Source: Sulfurovum sp. UBA12169 (GTDB lineage Bacteria; Campylobacterota; Campylobacteria; Campylobacterales; Sulfurovaceae). From it: 64,000 nt of DNA. Positions 34,401-43,925 of this stretch are shown here, one piece after another. Position 1 is the stretch's first letter, and each line of letters begins with the position of its first letter. Position numbers and translations under genes: made by a program. The stretch is from positions 507,707 through 571,706 of the forward strand of contig DLUH01000005.1 of the NCBI GenBank assembly GCA_002742845.1, written 5' to 3'. Below the pieces are notes generated by a model that had not been told where the DNA came from, searched no databases, and saw only the letters and a list, made by a program, of their open reading frames with translations.

Positions 34401-36296
34401 ATGGAAAACTTAGTATATATAGCGCTATTTGCACCGTTAATTAGTTCACTGTTTGCCGCTTTATTTGGTATGAGCCCAAGACAGACATTTGTTGGCGTCA
34501 TCTCTTCGGCATTACTTTTCGTATCAATGACTGCATCGTTGATGCTTGCCTATCATATATATCAAACAGGCATGCCGATTCATGTGACAATGATGGAATG
34601 GATCAGCATGGGTGACCTGTTTATACCATTCGGTTTTCTTGTTGACCAAGTTTCTGTAACGATGATGAGTGTTGTCACATTGGTTTCTACGGTGGTTCAC
34701 GTTTATTCGATCGGATATATGGACCACGATAAAAGTTTTAATAGATTTTTCTCTTATCTCTCTGCCTTTGTATTTTCTATGATGGTTCTTGTGATGAGTG
34801 ATAACTTCGCGGGTCTCTTTATAGGATGGGAAGGCGTAGGTGTTTGTTCGTGGCTGCTTATCGGTTTTTGGTATCATAAACCTGACCAATCAAGAGAAGA
34901 AAATCCGTCCATTTCGCCTTCATGGGCTGCAAATGAGGCATTCATTGTAAACCGTATTGCCGACCTTGGGATGTTAGTCGGAATTTTTATTCTTTACTGG
35001 AATGTAGGTTCTTTGCAATATGACGAAGTTTTCGCAGCACTTCCTCACCTTAGTGAAAGTATTTTAACTATGGCAGCTTTGGCGCTCTTTATCGGTGCGA
35101 TGGGTAAGTCCGCTCAATTCCCGCTCCATACTTGGCTAACAGACGCAATGGAAGGGCCTACCCCTGTATCGGCACTGATCCATGCGGCAACAATGGTAAC
35201 TGCCGGGGTATTTTTGGTCATCAGAGCAAATCCTCTTTTTTCAATGACGCCCGAGGTAAGTTTCTTTATTGCAGCACTTGGTACGTTTGTAGCATTTTTT
35301 GCAGCTTCAATGGCTTTAGTAAACAGAGACCTTAAAAGAATTATCGCATTCTCTACACTCTCGCAGCTGGGATATATGTTTGCAGCAGCCGGACTTGGTG
35401 CTTACTGGATAGCGCTTTTCCATTTGGGGGCACATGCATTTTTTAAAGCGCTATTGTTCTTGGGCGCGGGTAACGTGATGCATGCGATGCATGATGAGCT
35501 TGATATTTTTAAGATGGGCGGACTTAAAAAGCAGATGAAATGGACCTACATTTATATGGGATTGGCTTCATTGGCACTAGCAGGTATCCCGCCTTTGGCA
35601 GGATTCTTCTCTAAAGATGCCATTATCGAGACTGCATTTAATGAAGGCACATTGGTTTTGTGGGCTATTTTGGTTGTGACTGCAGGAATGACGGCATTTT
35701 ACAGTTTCAGACAGGTATTTTTAACCTTTCACGGCGATGAAAGATATAAAGCTTTCGGCATCCATCCTCATGAGATGTACAAATTTGTTCTTATAGCGCT
35801 GTCTCCGTTAGCACTGTTAGCTGCGATTGCAGGATTTTTCCAAGGCGGATTCCATGATTTTGTCACCCGTTTGCTTCCTGAATATGAAATGAGCGAACAC
35901 ACCCATCATCTGGCATTGTTATTGGGCGCAATAGTGCTTGCATTTGCGGTAGGAGGGATTGCTTTAGCATATAAAAAATATGCCAATGGACTTAAAAGGG
36001 ATGAAAAAGTTGAGAACGGATTCCTCTATAAACTCCTTGCTAACCAATACTATATTCCTCATTTGTATGAGGAGATCATTTCAAAACCATACAAAATGAT
36101 CTCAGATCTGATGTGGAAAAATGTGGATTTGAAGATAGTGGATGCAACGGTAGACGGCATTGCTAAATTCCTCTATAAAAGCGGTGACGGAACAAGAAAG
36201 ATGCAAACAGGTAACCTCTCAAGTTATCTAAACTGGATGGCCATCGGCGGGATATTGCTCCTTGTTGTTGCGATGCTTTCGGCAATGTTAGGTTAA
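34401..36296 (+). CDS. nuoL: NADH-quinone oxidoreductase subunit L
   Basis: 631 aa, the distal antiporter-like subunit with the long C-terminal lateral helix. GWEGVGVCSWLLIGFWY carries the key Glu, GAMGKSAQFPLHTWLTDAMEGPTPVSALIHAATMV is the family block (key residues GKSAQFPLHTWL), and later Lys and His sites (KRIIAFSTLSQLGYMF) are present. It pumps protons or possibly sodium. Confidence 0.97.
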   Translation: MENLVYIALFAPLISSLFAALFGMSPRQTFVGVISSALLFVSMTASLMLAYHIYQTGMPIHVTMMEWISMGDLFIPFGFLVDQVSVTMMSVVTLVSTVVHVYSIGYMDHDKSFNRFFSYLSAFVFSMMVLVMSDNFAGLFIGWEGVGVCSWLLIGFWYHKPDQSREENPSISPSWAANEAFIVNRIADLGMLVGIFILYWNVGSLQYDEVFAALPHLSESILTMAALALFIGAMGKSAQFPLHTWLTDAMEGPTPVSALIHAATMVTAGVFLVIRANPLFSMTPEVSFFIAALGTFVAFFAASMALVNRDLKRIIAFSTLSQLGYMFAAAGLGAYWIALFHLGAHAFFKALLFLGAGNVMHAMHDELDIFKMGGLKKQMKWTYIYMGLASLALAGIPPLAGFFSKDAIIETAFNEGTLVLWAILVVTAGMTAFYSFRQVFLTFHGDERYKAFGIHPHEMYKFVLIALSPLALLAAIAGFFQGGFHDFVTRLLPEYEMSEHTHHLALLLGAIVLAFAVGGIALAYKKYANGLKRDEKVENGFLYKLLANQYYIPHLYEEIISKPYKMISDLMWKNVDLKIVDATVDGIAKFLYKSGDGTRKMQTGNLSSYLNWMAIGGILLLVVAMLSAMLG

Positions 36297-36307
36297 GGAG
36301 TAGATAG

Positions 36308-37834
36308 ATGGAAAATATTTTAAGCGTATTAGTTTTTTTCCCGGCAATCGCAGGATTGTTGGGGTTTGTTGTCAATAAAGAAAGTGCAAGAGTCTATGGT
36401 ATTACAGTGGCCGCCATAGAATTTTTTCTCTCTTTATGGCTATGGTTTGCATTTGATGGCAATAATGCAGGAATGCAATTTGTAGAAATGATTCCCATGA
36501 TTCCTGACTTTGGAGTGAGCTATTATTTGGGAGTAGATGGTATCAGTCTCTTTATCGTGTTGATGAGCACTTTAATGACACTTATAGGTATGATGAGCAT
36601 GAATATTACTAAAAATGTTAAAAACATGGTCATTACTCTTCTTTTCCTTGAGATGACAATGGTAGGCGTATTTCTTTCGCTGGATGCGATTATTTTTTAT
36701 CTCTTCTGGGAACTTTCGCTTGTGCCGATGCTTTATATTATCGGTGCATGGGGCGGGCCTTTGAGAATTTATGCATCTATCAAATTCTTTCTTTACACCT
36801 TTATGGGCTCATTGATTATGCTTGTAGGAATGCTGTTTGTAGCCTATATTTACCATGATCTTACCGGCGTATGGAGTTTTGCGCTTACAGACTGGTATGC
36901 CTTGGTACTTCCTGTAAATTACCAATTGTGGCTTTTTGCAGCATTTTTTATCGGTTTCGCTATTAAGGTGCCTATGTTTCCTTTTCATACGTGGCTGCCT
37001 TATGCACACGGTCAGGCACCTACTATCGGTTCAGTGATTCTTGCAGCAGTTTTGCTTAAAATGGGAACGTATGGATTTGTAAGATTTTCTTTACCGATGT
37101 TCCCTGACGCTTCTGTGATTGCAATTACGCCTATTGCAATCATTTCGATTATTATGATTATCTACACGGCAATGGTGGCTTATGCGCAAAAAGATATGAA
37201 ACAGGTGATTGCCTACTCTTCAGTCTCTCATATGGGGATCATTATGCTCGGTGTTTTTGCAATGAATGCCGAAGGGATCGGCGGTTCGGTCTTTCAAATG
37301 CTTTCTCACGGTATCGTATCGGGAGCTTTGTTTATGCTGGTAGGAGTGATCTACGACAGAAGACATACTAAAATGATGGATGAGTTCGGAGGTTTGGCTT
37401 CAGTGATGCCAAAGTATGCTGTGATTTTTGGAATCATGCTGATGGCATCTGTTGGCCTTCCGCTGACAATCGGATTTGTAGGAGAATTCTTAGTCTTGAT
37501 CGGTTTTTATCAAGTATCGCCAATCATGACTATTTTGGCGGGAACGTCGATTATTGTCGGAGCAGTTTATATGTTGTCTGTATACAAAAAAAGTTTTTTT
37601 GGCCCTGTCACGCATGAGGCAAATAAAACACTTAAGGACCTAGATGTCAGAGAGACTGTTTCGTTGGTTCCGCTAGTGCTGATCGTCGTATGGCTGGGAG
37701 TTTACCCTAAACCTGTTTTGGAGCCGATCAATAACTCTGTCAAAGCGATGTTAAGTTTTATGGACGAAAAAGCCATTACTCAAGAGGCTAAAGAGATGAT
37801 AAAAGTAGCCAAATCAACACAGGAGATAAAGTAA
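36308..37834 (+). CDS. nuoM: NADH-quinone oxidoreductase subunit M
   Basis: 508 aa with about 14 spans. FLFWELSLVPMLYIIGAWGG has the conserved Glu of the proton channel, and KVPMFPFHTWLPYAHGQAPT the Lys and His of the family block; KQVIAYSSVSHMGIIMLG follows. Its final base is shared with the nuoN start codon. Confidence 0.97.
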   Translation: MENILSVLVFFPAIAGLLGFVVNKESARVYGITVAAIEFFLSLWLWFAFDGNNAGMQFVEMIPMIPDFGVSYYLGVDGISLFIVLMSTLMTLIGMMSMNITKNVKNMVITLLFLEMTMVGVFLSLDAIIFYLFWELSLVPMLYIIGAWGGPLRIYASIKFFLYTFMGSLIMLVGMLFVAYIYHDLTGVWSFALTDWYALVLPVNYQLWLFAAFFIGFAIKVPMFPFHTWLPYAHGQAPTIGSVILAAVLLKMGTYGFVRFSLPMFPDASVIAITPIAIISIIMIIYTAMVAYAQKDMKQVIAYSSVSHMGIIMLGVFAMNAEGIGGSVFQMLSHGIVSGALFMLVGVIYDRRHTKMMDEFGGLASVMPKYAVIFGIMLMASVGLPLTIGFVGEFLVLIGFYQVSPIMTILAGTSIIVGAVYMLSVYKKSFFGPVTHEANKTLKDLDVRETVSLVPLVLIVVWLGVYPKPVLEPINNSVKAMLSFMDEKAITQEAKEMIKVAKSTQEIK

Positions 37835-39324
37835 TGTTGGAACCTATTAAAGTAAGTTTAGAGAGTCTCAATCTCATTACACTTGCACCGATGCTGATAG
37901 CAATTGCGGGCGGCTTGATCATTTTGTGTATTGATTTGCTTAAAGAAAATTTAGATAAATCTCTTTATGTAATGCTGACAATATTGATACTTGTGGTTGA
38001 TTTTGGTTCAGTGATGGGCTTAAATACCAATGAACGCGGCTTCTTTGATGTAATGCTGATCGATGGCATCTCAATTATTTCGCAACTATTGATAGTAGTA
38101 GGTTCAATGCTCTTCATTCCTCTTGGGTTGACTTCAAAAAGATTTCATGAATACGAATACCCTGAGTTTTTTGCACTCTTTTTATTTATGGTTGCAGGGT
38201 TCCAGTTTATGGTTGCCAGCGACAATCTAATTTTGATTTTTGTAGGCCTTGAGACAGCATCGTTGGCACTTTATACTTTAATTGCTATGCACAACAGAAG
38301 CGATTCGTATGAAGCAGCAGTTAAGTATTTTACCATGGGCGCTCTTGCCTCAGCATTTTATGCAATGGGATCAGCCGTAGTTTATGCACTCACAGGAAGC
38401 GTAGAGCTTTATCAGGTTGCAGAAGTTCTCTCTTCACGTTTGGATGAGGCAGGCATAATGATAGCTATTTTTGGCGGCTCAGTACTCTTGTTGACGGCAC
38501 TAGCCTTTAAGCTTTCTCTTTTCCCTTTCCACACATGGGCACCGGATGTCTATCAAGGGGCTTCGGCACCGCTTGCGGGATATATGTCTGTTGTCCCCAA
38601 GATAGCCGCTTTTGTGGTTTCTATCAGAATTTTTGGCATGTATATAGAGTTGGGCATCGAATGGGTAAGAATCATTATATTGATTATTGCCGTACTTACG
38701 ATGACATTGGGGAACATCATGGCATTGGTGCAAGAAGATGTCAAGCGTATGCTGGCATACTCTTCGATTTCTCATGCCGGTTTCGTAGTGGCAGCCTTGG
38801 CTCTGGATACAACTGAAGGCAACACAGCCATATTCCTTTATTATGCGCTCTTTATGTTTACCAACCTTGGTGCCTTTGCAATGCTATGGATTTCTCGTCA
38901 TAAACAAAGAAGGTTTGATGACCGTTTTGACAACCCCTATGAAAAATTTGCAGGTCTTATCAACATCATGCCGATCGGCGCAGTAATTATGGCTTTATTT
39001 ATGCTTTCGCTTGCAGGGGTGCCGCCGTTCTCTGTATTCTGGGGAAAAATTTATGTAATGCAAGCAGCCGTCAATGCAGGATATGTATGGCTGGCTATTG
39101 TGATGGGACTTAACTCGGCAATTGCAGCGTATTATTATTTAAAACTTGTAGTCTATATGTTCCTTAAAGAGCCGGTCAAAAGTGTGGATGTAGTGTACTA
39201 CAATCTCTCTAAACCGTTAATGGCAATTATTGGTTTGGCTACAGTGGCTACTGTCGGGGCAATTTTCTATGTACAGCCATTGGTCTCATATTTTTATTAT
39301 ATGATAAGCGCAAGCGGATATTAA
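37834..39324 (+). CDS. nuoN: NADH-quinone oxidoreductase subunit N
   Basis: 496 aa with about 14 spans, last gene of the operon. GLETASLALYTLIAMHNRS has the channel Glu, KLSLFPFHTWAPDVYQGAS the family Lys-His block, and KRMLAYSSISHAGFVVAAL the next channel motif. It is followed by terminator-like hairpins. Confidence 0.97.
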   Translation: MLEPIKVSLESLNLITLAPMLIAIAGGLIILCIDLLKENLDKSLYVMLTILILVVDFGSVMGLNTNERGFFDVMLIDGISIISQLLIVVGSMLFIPLGLTSKRFHEYEYPEFFALFLFMVAGFQFMVASDNLILIFVGLETASLALYTLIAMHNRSDSYEAAVKYFTMGALASAFYAMGSAVVYALTGSVELYQVAEVLSSRLDEAGIMIAIFGGSVLLLTALAFKLSLFPFHTWAPDVYQGASAPLAGYMSVVPKIAAFVVSIRIFGMYIELGIEWVRIIILIIAVLTMTLGNIMALVQEDVKRMLAYSSISHAGFVVAALALDTTEGNTAIFLYYALFMFTNLGAFAMLWISRHKQRRFDDRFDNPYEKFAGLINIMPIGAVIMALFMLSLAGVPPFSVFWGKIYVMQAAVNAGYVWLAIVMGLNSAIAAYYYLKLVVYMFLKEPVKSVDVVYYNLSKPLMAIIGLATVATVGAIFYVQPLVSYFYYMISASGY

Positions 39325-39326
39325 TA

Positions 39327-39350
39327 GGAGGGGAGACCCCCCCGTTTTTT
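39327..39350 (+). terminator. Terminator of the nuo operon
   Basis: GGGG-AGA-CCCC with flanking G/C, then six T (39345-39350). It sits directly after the nuoN stop codon. Confidence 0.6.
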
Positions 39351-39352
39351 GG

Positions 39353-39373
39353 TATTTCCTAGAGTCGGAAATA
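39353..39373. terminator. Second hairpin between convergent nuoN and miaA
   Basis: TATTTCC-TAGAGTC-GGAAATA, a perfect 7-bp stem, with a T7 run 20 bases downstream on the plus strand. It may serve as a backup terminator or as the end of miaA transcription from the other side. Confidence 0.45.
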
Positions 39374-39432
39374 TAAAATAGTTTCGTTTTTTTATAACAT
39401 TAAAACAATAGCCAAAGCCCCACTAAAAAGAC

Positions 39433-40332
39433 TCAATTATTAAGAATAATTTTTTCTAGCTCTTGGGCGTTTCCCATGATTGTGTTGTCAAATTGAGAGC
39501 GGTTAAAGGTGGTTTGCCTTTTGGCAAGCTGGGCTGTATGGACAGTAATTTTTTCGTGAAGCATTTTTTTATCATATGCGCCGTCAAGATATGCCAAAGT
39601 TTCTTTAATGCCTATAGCTTTCATACAATTGGGCCTACGTGTATATTTTTTTTCCAATCCGCAGATCTCATCAATAAGTCCATTTTCTATCATCTGTTTG
39701 GTTCTAAGCGCAATGCGGGATCTCAGCGTCTCTCTGTCAACCGCAATTTGATAAATAGAAGGAGTTGCTTTGATGGTTGGTTTTGGAGGAAATTGTTTAA
39801 AATATTCACTGGGCACAAAAGATGTTTCAAAGTAAATGTTTAAAGCCTTTTCAATGCGATAAGAGTCATTGGATGCAATTTGTGACATATAGCAAGGATC
39901 AAGTTCTTTTAACCAATTGTAAGATGTATGAAGCGATTTTAAACAGTTTTGTGTTTTGAGTTTTGTCTGCGGGCTAATCATCGGCAAAGTACTGATGCCT
40001 TCTAGGAGCATCTTAAGATAGAAGCTGGTTCCCCCAACAATTACAAGATTTTTTTTATTTTTTAAGGCTAAGGCGTAAACATCTTCATAAAGTTTAATAA
40101 AAGTGGTGACATCAAAATTTTGATCGGGACAAAGGTGGTCTATCCCAAAATGTTCAATCGCTTCACGCTCTTTAAGAGAAGGTTTGGCAGATACAATATC
40201 AATCTCTTTATAGATGGAAAGTGAATCCAAAGAAAGAATATAGGCATCTATTTTTTGTGCTATTTTGATAGACAAAGCTGTTTTGCCTGATGCTGTAGGA
40301 CCGATAAGGGCAAGTTGTTTTGGTGTGCTCAT
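39433..40332 (-). CDS. miaA: tRNA dimethylallyltransferase MiaA
   Basis: 299 aa. It adds the isopentenyl group to A37 of tRNAs reading codons that begin with U, the step before MiaB (encoded at 52337-53635). P-loop GPTASGKTALS near residue 12, SLDSLSIYKEIDI, the substrate-site segment VIVGGTSFYLKMLLEG and KAIGIKETLAYLDG are present. The ATG at 40332 lacks a clear ribosome site; longer in-frame starts (to 40392) add a hydrophobic stretch not seen in the family. Confidence 0.92.
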   Translation of the reverse strand: MSTPKQLALIGPTASGKTALSIKIAQKIDAYILSLDSLSIYKEIDIVSAKPSLKEREAIEHFGIDHLCPDQNFDVTTFIKLYEDVYALALKNKKNLVIVGGTSFYLKMLLEGISTLPMISPQTKLKTQNCLKSLHTSYNWLKELDPCYMSQIASNDSYRIEKALNIYFETSFVPSEYFKQFPPKPTIKATPSIYQIAVDRETLRSRIALRTKQMIENGLIDEICGLEKKYTRRPNCMKAIGIKETLAYLDGAYDKKMLHEKITVHTAQLAKRQTTFNRSQFDNTIMGNAQELEKIILNN

Positions 40333-40440
40333 AAGTAGAATGATAGCAAAACCATAAAAAACTAGCAACCGGTGCATCAAAGCTATAATCACCCTATAAT
40401 CGCAATCACGGTAAAATGAGAAAATTTTATTGGGGTATAT

Positions 40441-40998
40441 ATGGATTTATTAGATAAAAGTAATCGTTTTAATCTTGCCAATTTGATCACCTTTGGAAAT
40501 ATTGCATGCGGTGTGGTCGCTATCTATTTTATTGTCAAAGGTGATTTTTTGACCGCTATTGTTCTGGCCTGGATTGCAGGAGGTTTAGATATTGCAGACG
40601 GTAAGGTGGCAAGAAAGCTTGATCTCTCTACAGATTTTGGGGTTCAGCTTGACAGTTTTGCGGATTTTCTTTCTTTTGTGGTTATGCCCTCATTCTTACT
40701 TTTTTATGCGTTGCAATCCGGGATGACGGGCCAGGCGCAAGAGTTGATTGTAGGGACCGTTTTTGTGCTCTACATCATCAGCGGACTCCGAAGGCTTGTT
40801 GAGTTTAACTTAAAAGCAGATGTGGGAGGAGTGACAAAGTTTTTTGAAGGCGTGCCCACACCGCTTGGTGCAATTTTGCTGTGGATGCTCTATCTTATTT
40901 ATAGTTACGGATTGGTGGAAAATGTATATGTTATTGCATTGCTTGTGATAGCGGTAGCATGGTCACTCAACAGTAAACTCAAAATACCTCATCCTTGA
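40441..40998 (+). CDS. pssA: CDP-diacylglycerol-serine O-phosphatidyltransferase type (PssA-like)
   Basis: 185 aa, about five to six membrane spans. The CDP-alcohol phosphotransferase motif is complete: DGKVARKLDLSTDFGVQLDSFAD, with the three Asp that bind the metal. Serine as acceptor is the likeliest for this short integral-membrane type, giving phosphatidylserine as precursor of phosphatidylethanolamine; another alcohol (glycerol phosphate) cannot be excluded. Its neighbour downstream is the menaquinone prenyltransferase. Confidence 0.82.
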   Translation: MDLLDKSNRFNLANLITFGNIACGVVAIYFIVKGDFLTAIVLAWIAGGLDIADGKVARKLDLSTDFGVQLDSFADFLSFVVMPSFLLFYALQSGMTGQAQELIVGTVFVLYIISGLRRLVEFNLKADVGGVTKFFEGVPTPLGAILLWMLYLIYSYGLVENVYVIALLVIAVAWSLNSKLKIPHP

Positions 40999-41027
40999 AA
41001 TATACAGAAAGTAATTTACGGTGAATC

Positions 41028-41894
41028 ATGATTATGACTAAATTGTCTTGGAAAGAAAAACTGGCTCATTTTTCAGAGCTGGTTATGTTTAAACACTCGG
41101 TTTTCGCTTTGCCTTTTATCTTTATAGCCATGCTCATTGCTTCAAAAGGTTGGTTTGGCTGGAAGCTGTTTTTTTTAGGTATATTTGCAGCAGTAAGTGC
41201 CAGAAATTTTGCCATGGGCGTCAACCGTTATTTGGACAGAGATATCGATATTCTTAATCCGCGCACCAAAAACAGGCCTTCTGTGGACGGAAGGGTATCC
41301 GGAGTGCAAATGGTATGGTTTATTGCGATCAATGCATCGGTGTTTATTGCGGTCGCTTTTCTTATCAACCCTTTGGCTTTTGCGCTTTCTCTGCCGATCT
41401 TGATCGTATTGGGCGCTTACACGTTTTTTAAGCGTTTTTCTGCAGCCGCACATTTAGTCTTGGGGATTAGTTTGGGGCTTGCACCTATTGCGGGTGTTGT
41501 TGCCGTTTTAGGCGATATAACGCTGTGGTCAGTGTACCTTGGTTTGGGGGTGACGTTTTGGGTTGCGGGGTTTGACCTACTTTACTCGCTGCAAGATATT
41601 GAGTTTGATAAAGCCCACGGCCTTCATTCTATTCCTTCTCGTTTTGGCGCACAAAATACGATGCATATAGCGAGCATATTACATATACTTACGGTTGTAT
41701 TTTGGGCAGGATTTGTTTATGAGGCAGACTTGGGAATTTTTGCCGGTTTGGCGGTACTGTTTTCTGCGGGAATGCTGGCTTATGAACATAGCATTGTTCA
41801 TAAAGACTTTACAAAAATAGACAAAGCTTTTTTTACAGTCAATGGATATTTGGGATTTGTATTTATGCTTTTGATTGTCATAGAGGTAATATAA
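41028..41894 (+). CDS. mqnP: UbiA-family prenyltransferase, probable menaquinone MqnP
   Basis: 288 aa, about eight membrane spans. The two Asp-rich prenyl-diphosphate sites are NRYLDRDIDILNPRTKNRP (about 64 on) and DLLYSLQDIEFDKAHGLHSIP (about 186 on). Campylobacterota make menaquinone by the futalosine route, where this UbiA-like enzyme (MqnP) attaches the side chain; ubiquinone is not expected. A start two codons downstream (MTKLSWKEK) is equally possible. Confidence 0.82.
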   Translation: MIMTKLSWKEKLAHFSELVMFKHSVFALPFIFIAMLIASKGWFGWKLFFLGIFAAVSARNFAMGVNRYLDRDIDILNPRTKNRPSVDGRVSGVQMVWFIAINASVFIAVAFLINPLAFALSLPILIVLGAYTFFKRFSAAAHLVLGISLGLAPIAGVVAVLGDITLWSVYLGLGVTFWVAGFDLLYSLQDIEFDKAHGLHSIPSRFGAQNTMHIASILHILTVVFWAGFVYEADLGIFAGLAVLFSAGMLAYEHSIVHKDFTKIDKAFFTVNGYLGFVFMLLIVIEVI

Positions 41895-41895
41895 G

Positions 41896-42231
41896 ATGGA
41901 GATAATGGATTATATTATTTTGGGCGCACTCCTTACGCTTGTATTCATACTTTTTATACTGCTTCATGCAAATAGCACGCTCAAAAAAGAGAATGAAAAA
42001 CTAAGAGAGTTGCTGTATAGTAAAGAAAAGATGATTGCAAATTTAGAAGATTCTCGTGTGGCAGCCAAAGATGTTATGGATAATCTCTCCTCCCAAAAAG
42101 AGGTGATGTTTTTGCTTGGCGCGGGAGAAAGCAAAGAGGTTATTTCTGAAAAATTGGGTATTCCTCTCAATAAATTAGAACTTATCATCAGGTTTGATAG
42201 CATCAAAAAAGAGAAACAGTTTCGTGTATAA
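41896..42231 (+). CDS. Membrane-anchored DUF2802-type protein
   Basis: 111 aa: one N-terminal membrane span (about 5-24), a coiled coil (about 28-60, NSTLKKENEKLRELLYSKEK) and a C-terminal helix-turn-helix-like segment KEVISEKLGIPLNKLELIIR. This layout fits DUF2802 proteins, often found near flagellar or division genes. No function can be assigned. It starts one base after the prenyltransferase stop. Confidence 0.65.
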   Translation: MEIMDYIILGALLTLVFILFILLHANSTLKKENEKLRELLYSKEKMIANLEDSRVAAKDVMDNLSSQKEVMFLLGAGESKEVISEKLGIPLNKLELIIRFDSIKKEKQFRV

Positions 42232-42922
42232 TGACTGGGAAGAGATCCTCGATAAATCCTATCGAGCGCTGGATATTGACTATCAAGCTTTTTTAGAAAA
42301 TAGTTCTGCCTATTTTCCTTCGAAAGAGACCTACTTTAACGCATTTAAAACGCTGCCAAAAGCACAAGTTAACTATGTTCTTTTCGGACAGGATCCTTAT
42401 CCGCGCAAAGAGAGTGCCATGGGCTACGCTTTTATTGATGCCAAGGTTGATTGTATCTTTTCCGAAAAAGGATTAAGCAAAGAAGTCAATCGTGCGACAA
42501 GTCTTCGTAATTTTATCAAGATGGCATTGGTAGCAAGAGGAGATTTGAAAGCAGAAGACAGTTCCCAAGAAGCTATCTCAAAAATTGATAAAAACAATCT
42601 TATATCTTCCATAGAAGAACTGCGTATGAATTTTGAAAAAAATGGCGTGCTGCTTCTCAATACAGCGTTGGTTTTTACCGATAAAAAAAGTTCTTCCAGG
42701 CACATCAAAGCATGGAGTCCGTTTATGCAGAATCTATTGCATTCCCTGGAGGAAAATGCCCCAAAACTCATCTTGTTCGGTACTCATGCAAAAGAATTGA
42801 AAAAAAGGTTTTCTTTGCAGTCGTTTGAAACGATCGAGCTTGAGCATCCCTACAACTATTCGTTTATTTCCAATACCGCTGCATTAAATGTATTTGGAAA
42901 CATGAAACTACTTGAAAAATAA
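42224..42922 (+). CDS. Uracil-DNA glycosylase family protein
   Basis: About 232 aa. Three regions match the uracil-DNA glycosylase fold: FGQDPYPRKESAMGYAF (water-activating Asp, with Pro where family 1 has His), VLLLNTALVFTDKK (uracil-binding Asn) and LEHPYNYS (the HPS-type loop). Those changes mean it is a divergent member and not the classical Ung. I prefer the GTG at 42224 (eight-base overlap with the previous gene); a TTG at 42194 would overlap by 38 bases. Neither has a strong ribosome site. Confidence 0.75.
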   Translation: MYNDWEEILDKSYRALDIDYQAFLENSSAYFPSKETYFNAFKTLPKAQVNYVLFGQDPYPRKESAMGYAFIDAKVDCIFSEKGLSKEVNRATSLRNFIKMALVARGDLKAEDSSQEAISKIDKNNLISSIEELRMNFEKNGVLLLNTALVFTDKKSSSRHIKAWSPFMQNLLHSLEENAPKLILFGTHAKELKKRFSLQSFETIELEHPYNYSFISNTAALNVFGNMKLLEK

Positions 42923-42940
42923 AGAAAATTTTGCTACAAT
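42912..42940 (+). promoter_or_regulatory. Probable promoter of tRNA-Arg
   Basis: TTGAAA (42912-42917), 17 bases, TACAAT (42935-42940), 33 bases before the tRNA 5' end. It overlaps the last codons of the glycosylase gene. Confidence 0.5.
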
Positions 42941-42973
42941 CACGACTCCTAAATATCGCTACTTAATTTTAGT

Positions 42974-43050
42974 GCACTCATAGCTTAGCTGGATAGAGCA
43001 TCGGTTTGCGGTACCGAAGGTCTCAGGTTCGAATCCTGATGGGTGTACCA
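42974..43050 (+). tRNA. tRNA-Arg (anticodon GCG)
   Basis: 77 bases including CCA. Acceptor stem GCACTCA/TGGGTGT has two G-T pairs; D arm GCTTAGCTGGATAGAGC is typical of tRNA-Arg; anticodon stem TCGGT/ACCGA; the seven-base loop TTGCGGT presents GCG. Most bacteria read CGU/CGC with an ACG anticodon edited to ICG; here an unedited G34 would read both. Confidence 0.9.
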
Positions 43051-43130
43051 TTTCTTAATTTTCAAATCCTAAAACCAAGACATAACCAAATTTATACTAC
43101 AATAATATAAATACCTTTTGGAGTATATCT

Positions 43131-43925
43131 ATGCATATTTTACTCATCAATAATAATCCTGTTGTTTCTAGGCTTCTTTCTCTTTGTATGCGTGATAAAG
43201 CATTTTCTTTGGAAGAGGCAGGAAATGCAGATGAGATCAAGGATGACACTTACGATCTCATCTTTGTAGATGACGCATCTTACAGTGATGAAGTACAAGA
43301 GCGCATTGATATGCTTAATGCTGCAAAAACAGTTTTTTTGACGCGCCGCAATGAAGAAAATCGTTTATTTGGCAAAACGATTGTAAAACCTTTTTTGCCC
43401 TCGCAAATTATGGAGGTGATCAAAGAGGTAAAAAAAGAGGAAAATCAAGCCATTCGCCTAAAAGACCACTTTATTTTTCCTCTTTCTGCTGAAACGCTTG
43501 AAGATGAAAGCGCAGAGGCGCTGGAAGATGATTTTATGAAAACAAATATCCTCAATGACAAAGAGATAGAAAAGATAAAAAATCTTTTGGATATGGATGA
43601 AGATGAAGACCTTTACGCTGTAAGCGATGAAATGAATGAAGAGGGAAAAATTGAAATCATTAAGCGTCAATTGGTAAAGGATGGATTGGAAATTATAGAC
43701 GAAAAAGAATTTTTTGAATCTTTTGCCAAAAGCGACAAGGCCGATAAGGAATCTCCGGCTCCAACTGACGAAAAACAAACAATAAAACCAAAGCAGCAAG
43801 ACACCCATTTGGCTTTTGAAGAGGCGCTATTCCAGGCCATAGCAGGCATGAAAGTCAAAAAAATAAGAAAATTGCTTAAGGGCGCAGAGGTAAGTATCAC
43901 GATTCGCTTTAAGGACAAAGCATGA
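43131..43925 (+). CDS. Receiver-like domain protein with acidic C-terminal half
   Basis: 264 aa. Residues 1-105 resemble a response-regulator receiver: LLINNNPVVSRLL at the start, DLIFVDDASY with the presumptive Asp, VFLTRR and the conserved Lys-Pro of IVKPFLPSQI. The acidic pair normally seen at the N-terminus (DD after strand 1) is NN here, so metal binding and phosphorylation are doubtful. Residues 120-225 are very acidic and probably unstructured; the last 40 (FEEALFQAIAGMKVKKIRKLLKG) form a compact end. It overlaps gmk as ATGA. Similar acidic proteins occur beside gmk in this phylum; role unknown. Confidence 0.7.
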   Translation: MHILLINNNPVVSRLLSLCMRDKAFSLEEAGNADEIKDDTYDLIFVDDASYSDEVQERIDMLNAAKTVFLTRRNEENRLFGKTIVKPFLPSQIMEVIKEVKKEENQAIRLKDHFIFPLSAETLEDESAEALEDDFMKTNILNDKEIEKIKNLLDMDEDEDLYAVSDEMNEEGKIEIIKRQLVKDGLEIIDEKEFFESFAKSDKADKESPAPTDEKQTIKPKQQDTHLAFEEALFQAIAGMKVKKIRKLLKGAEVSITIRFKDKA

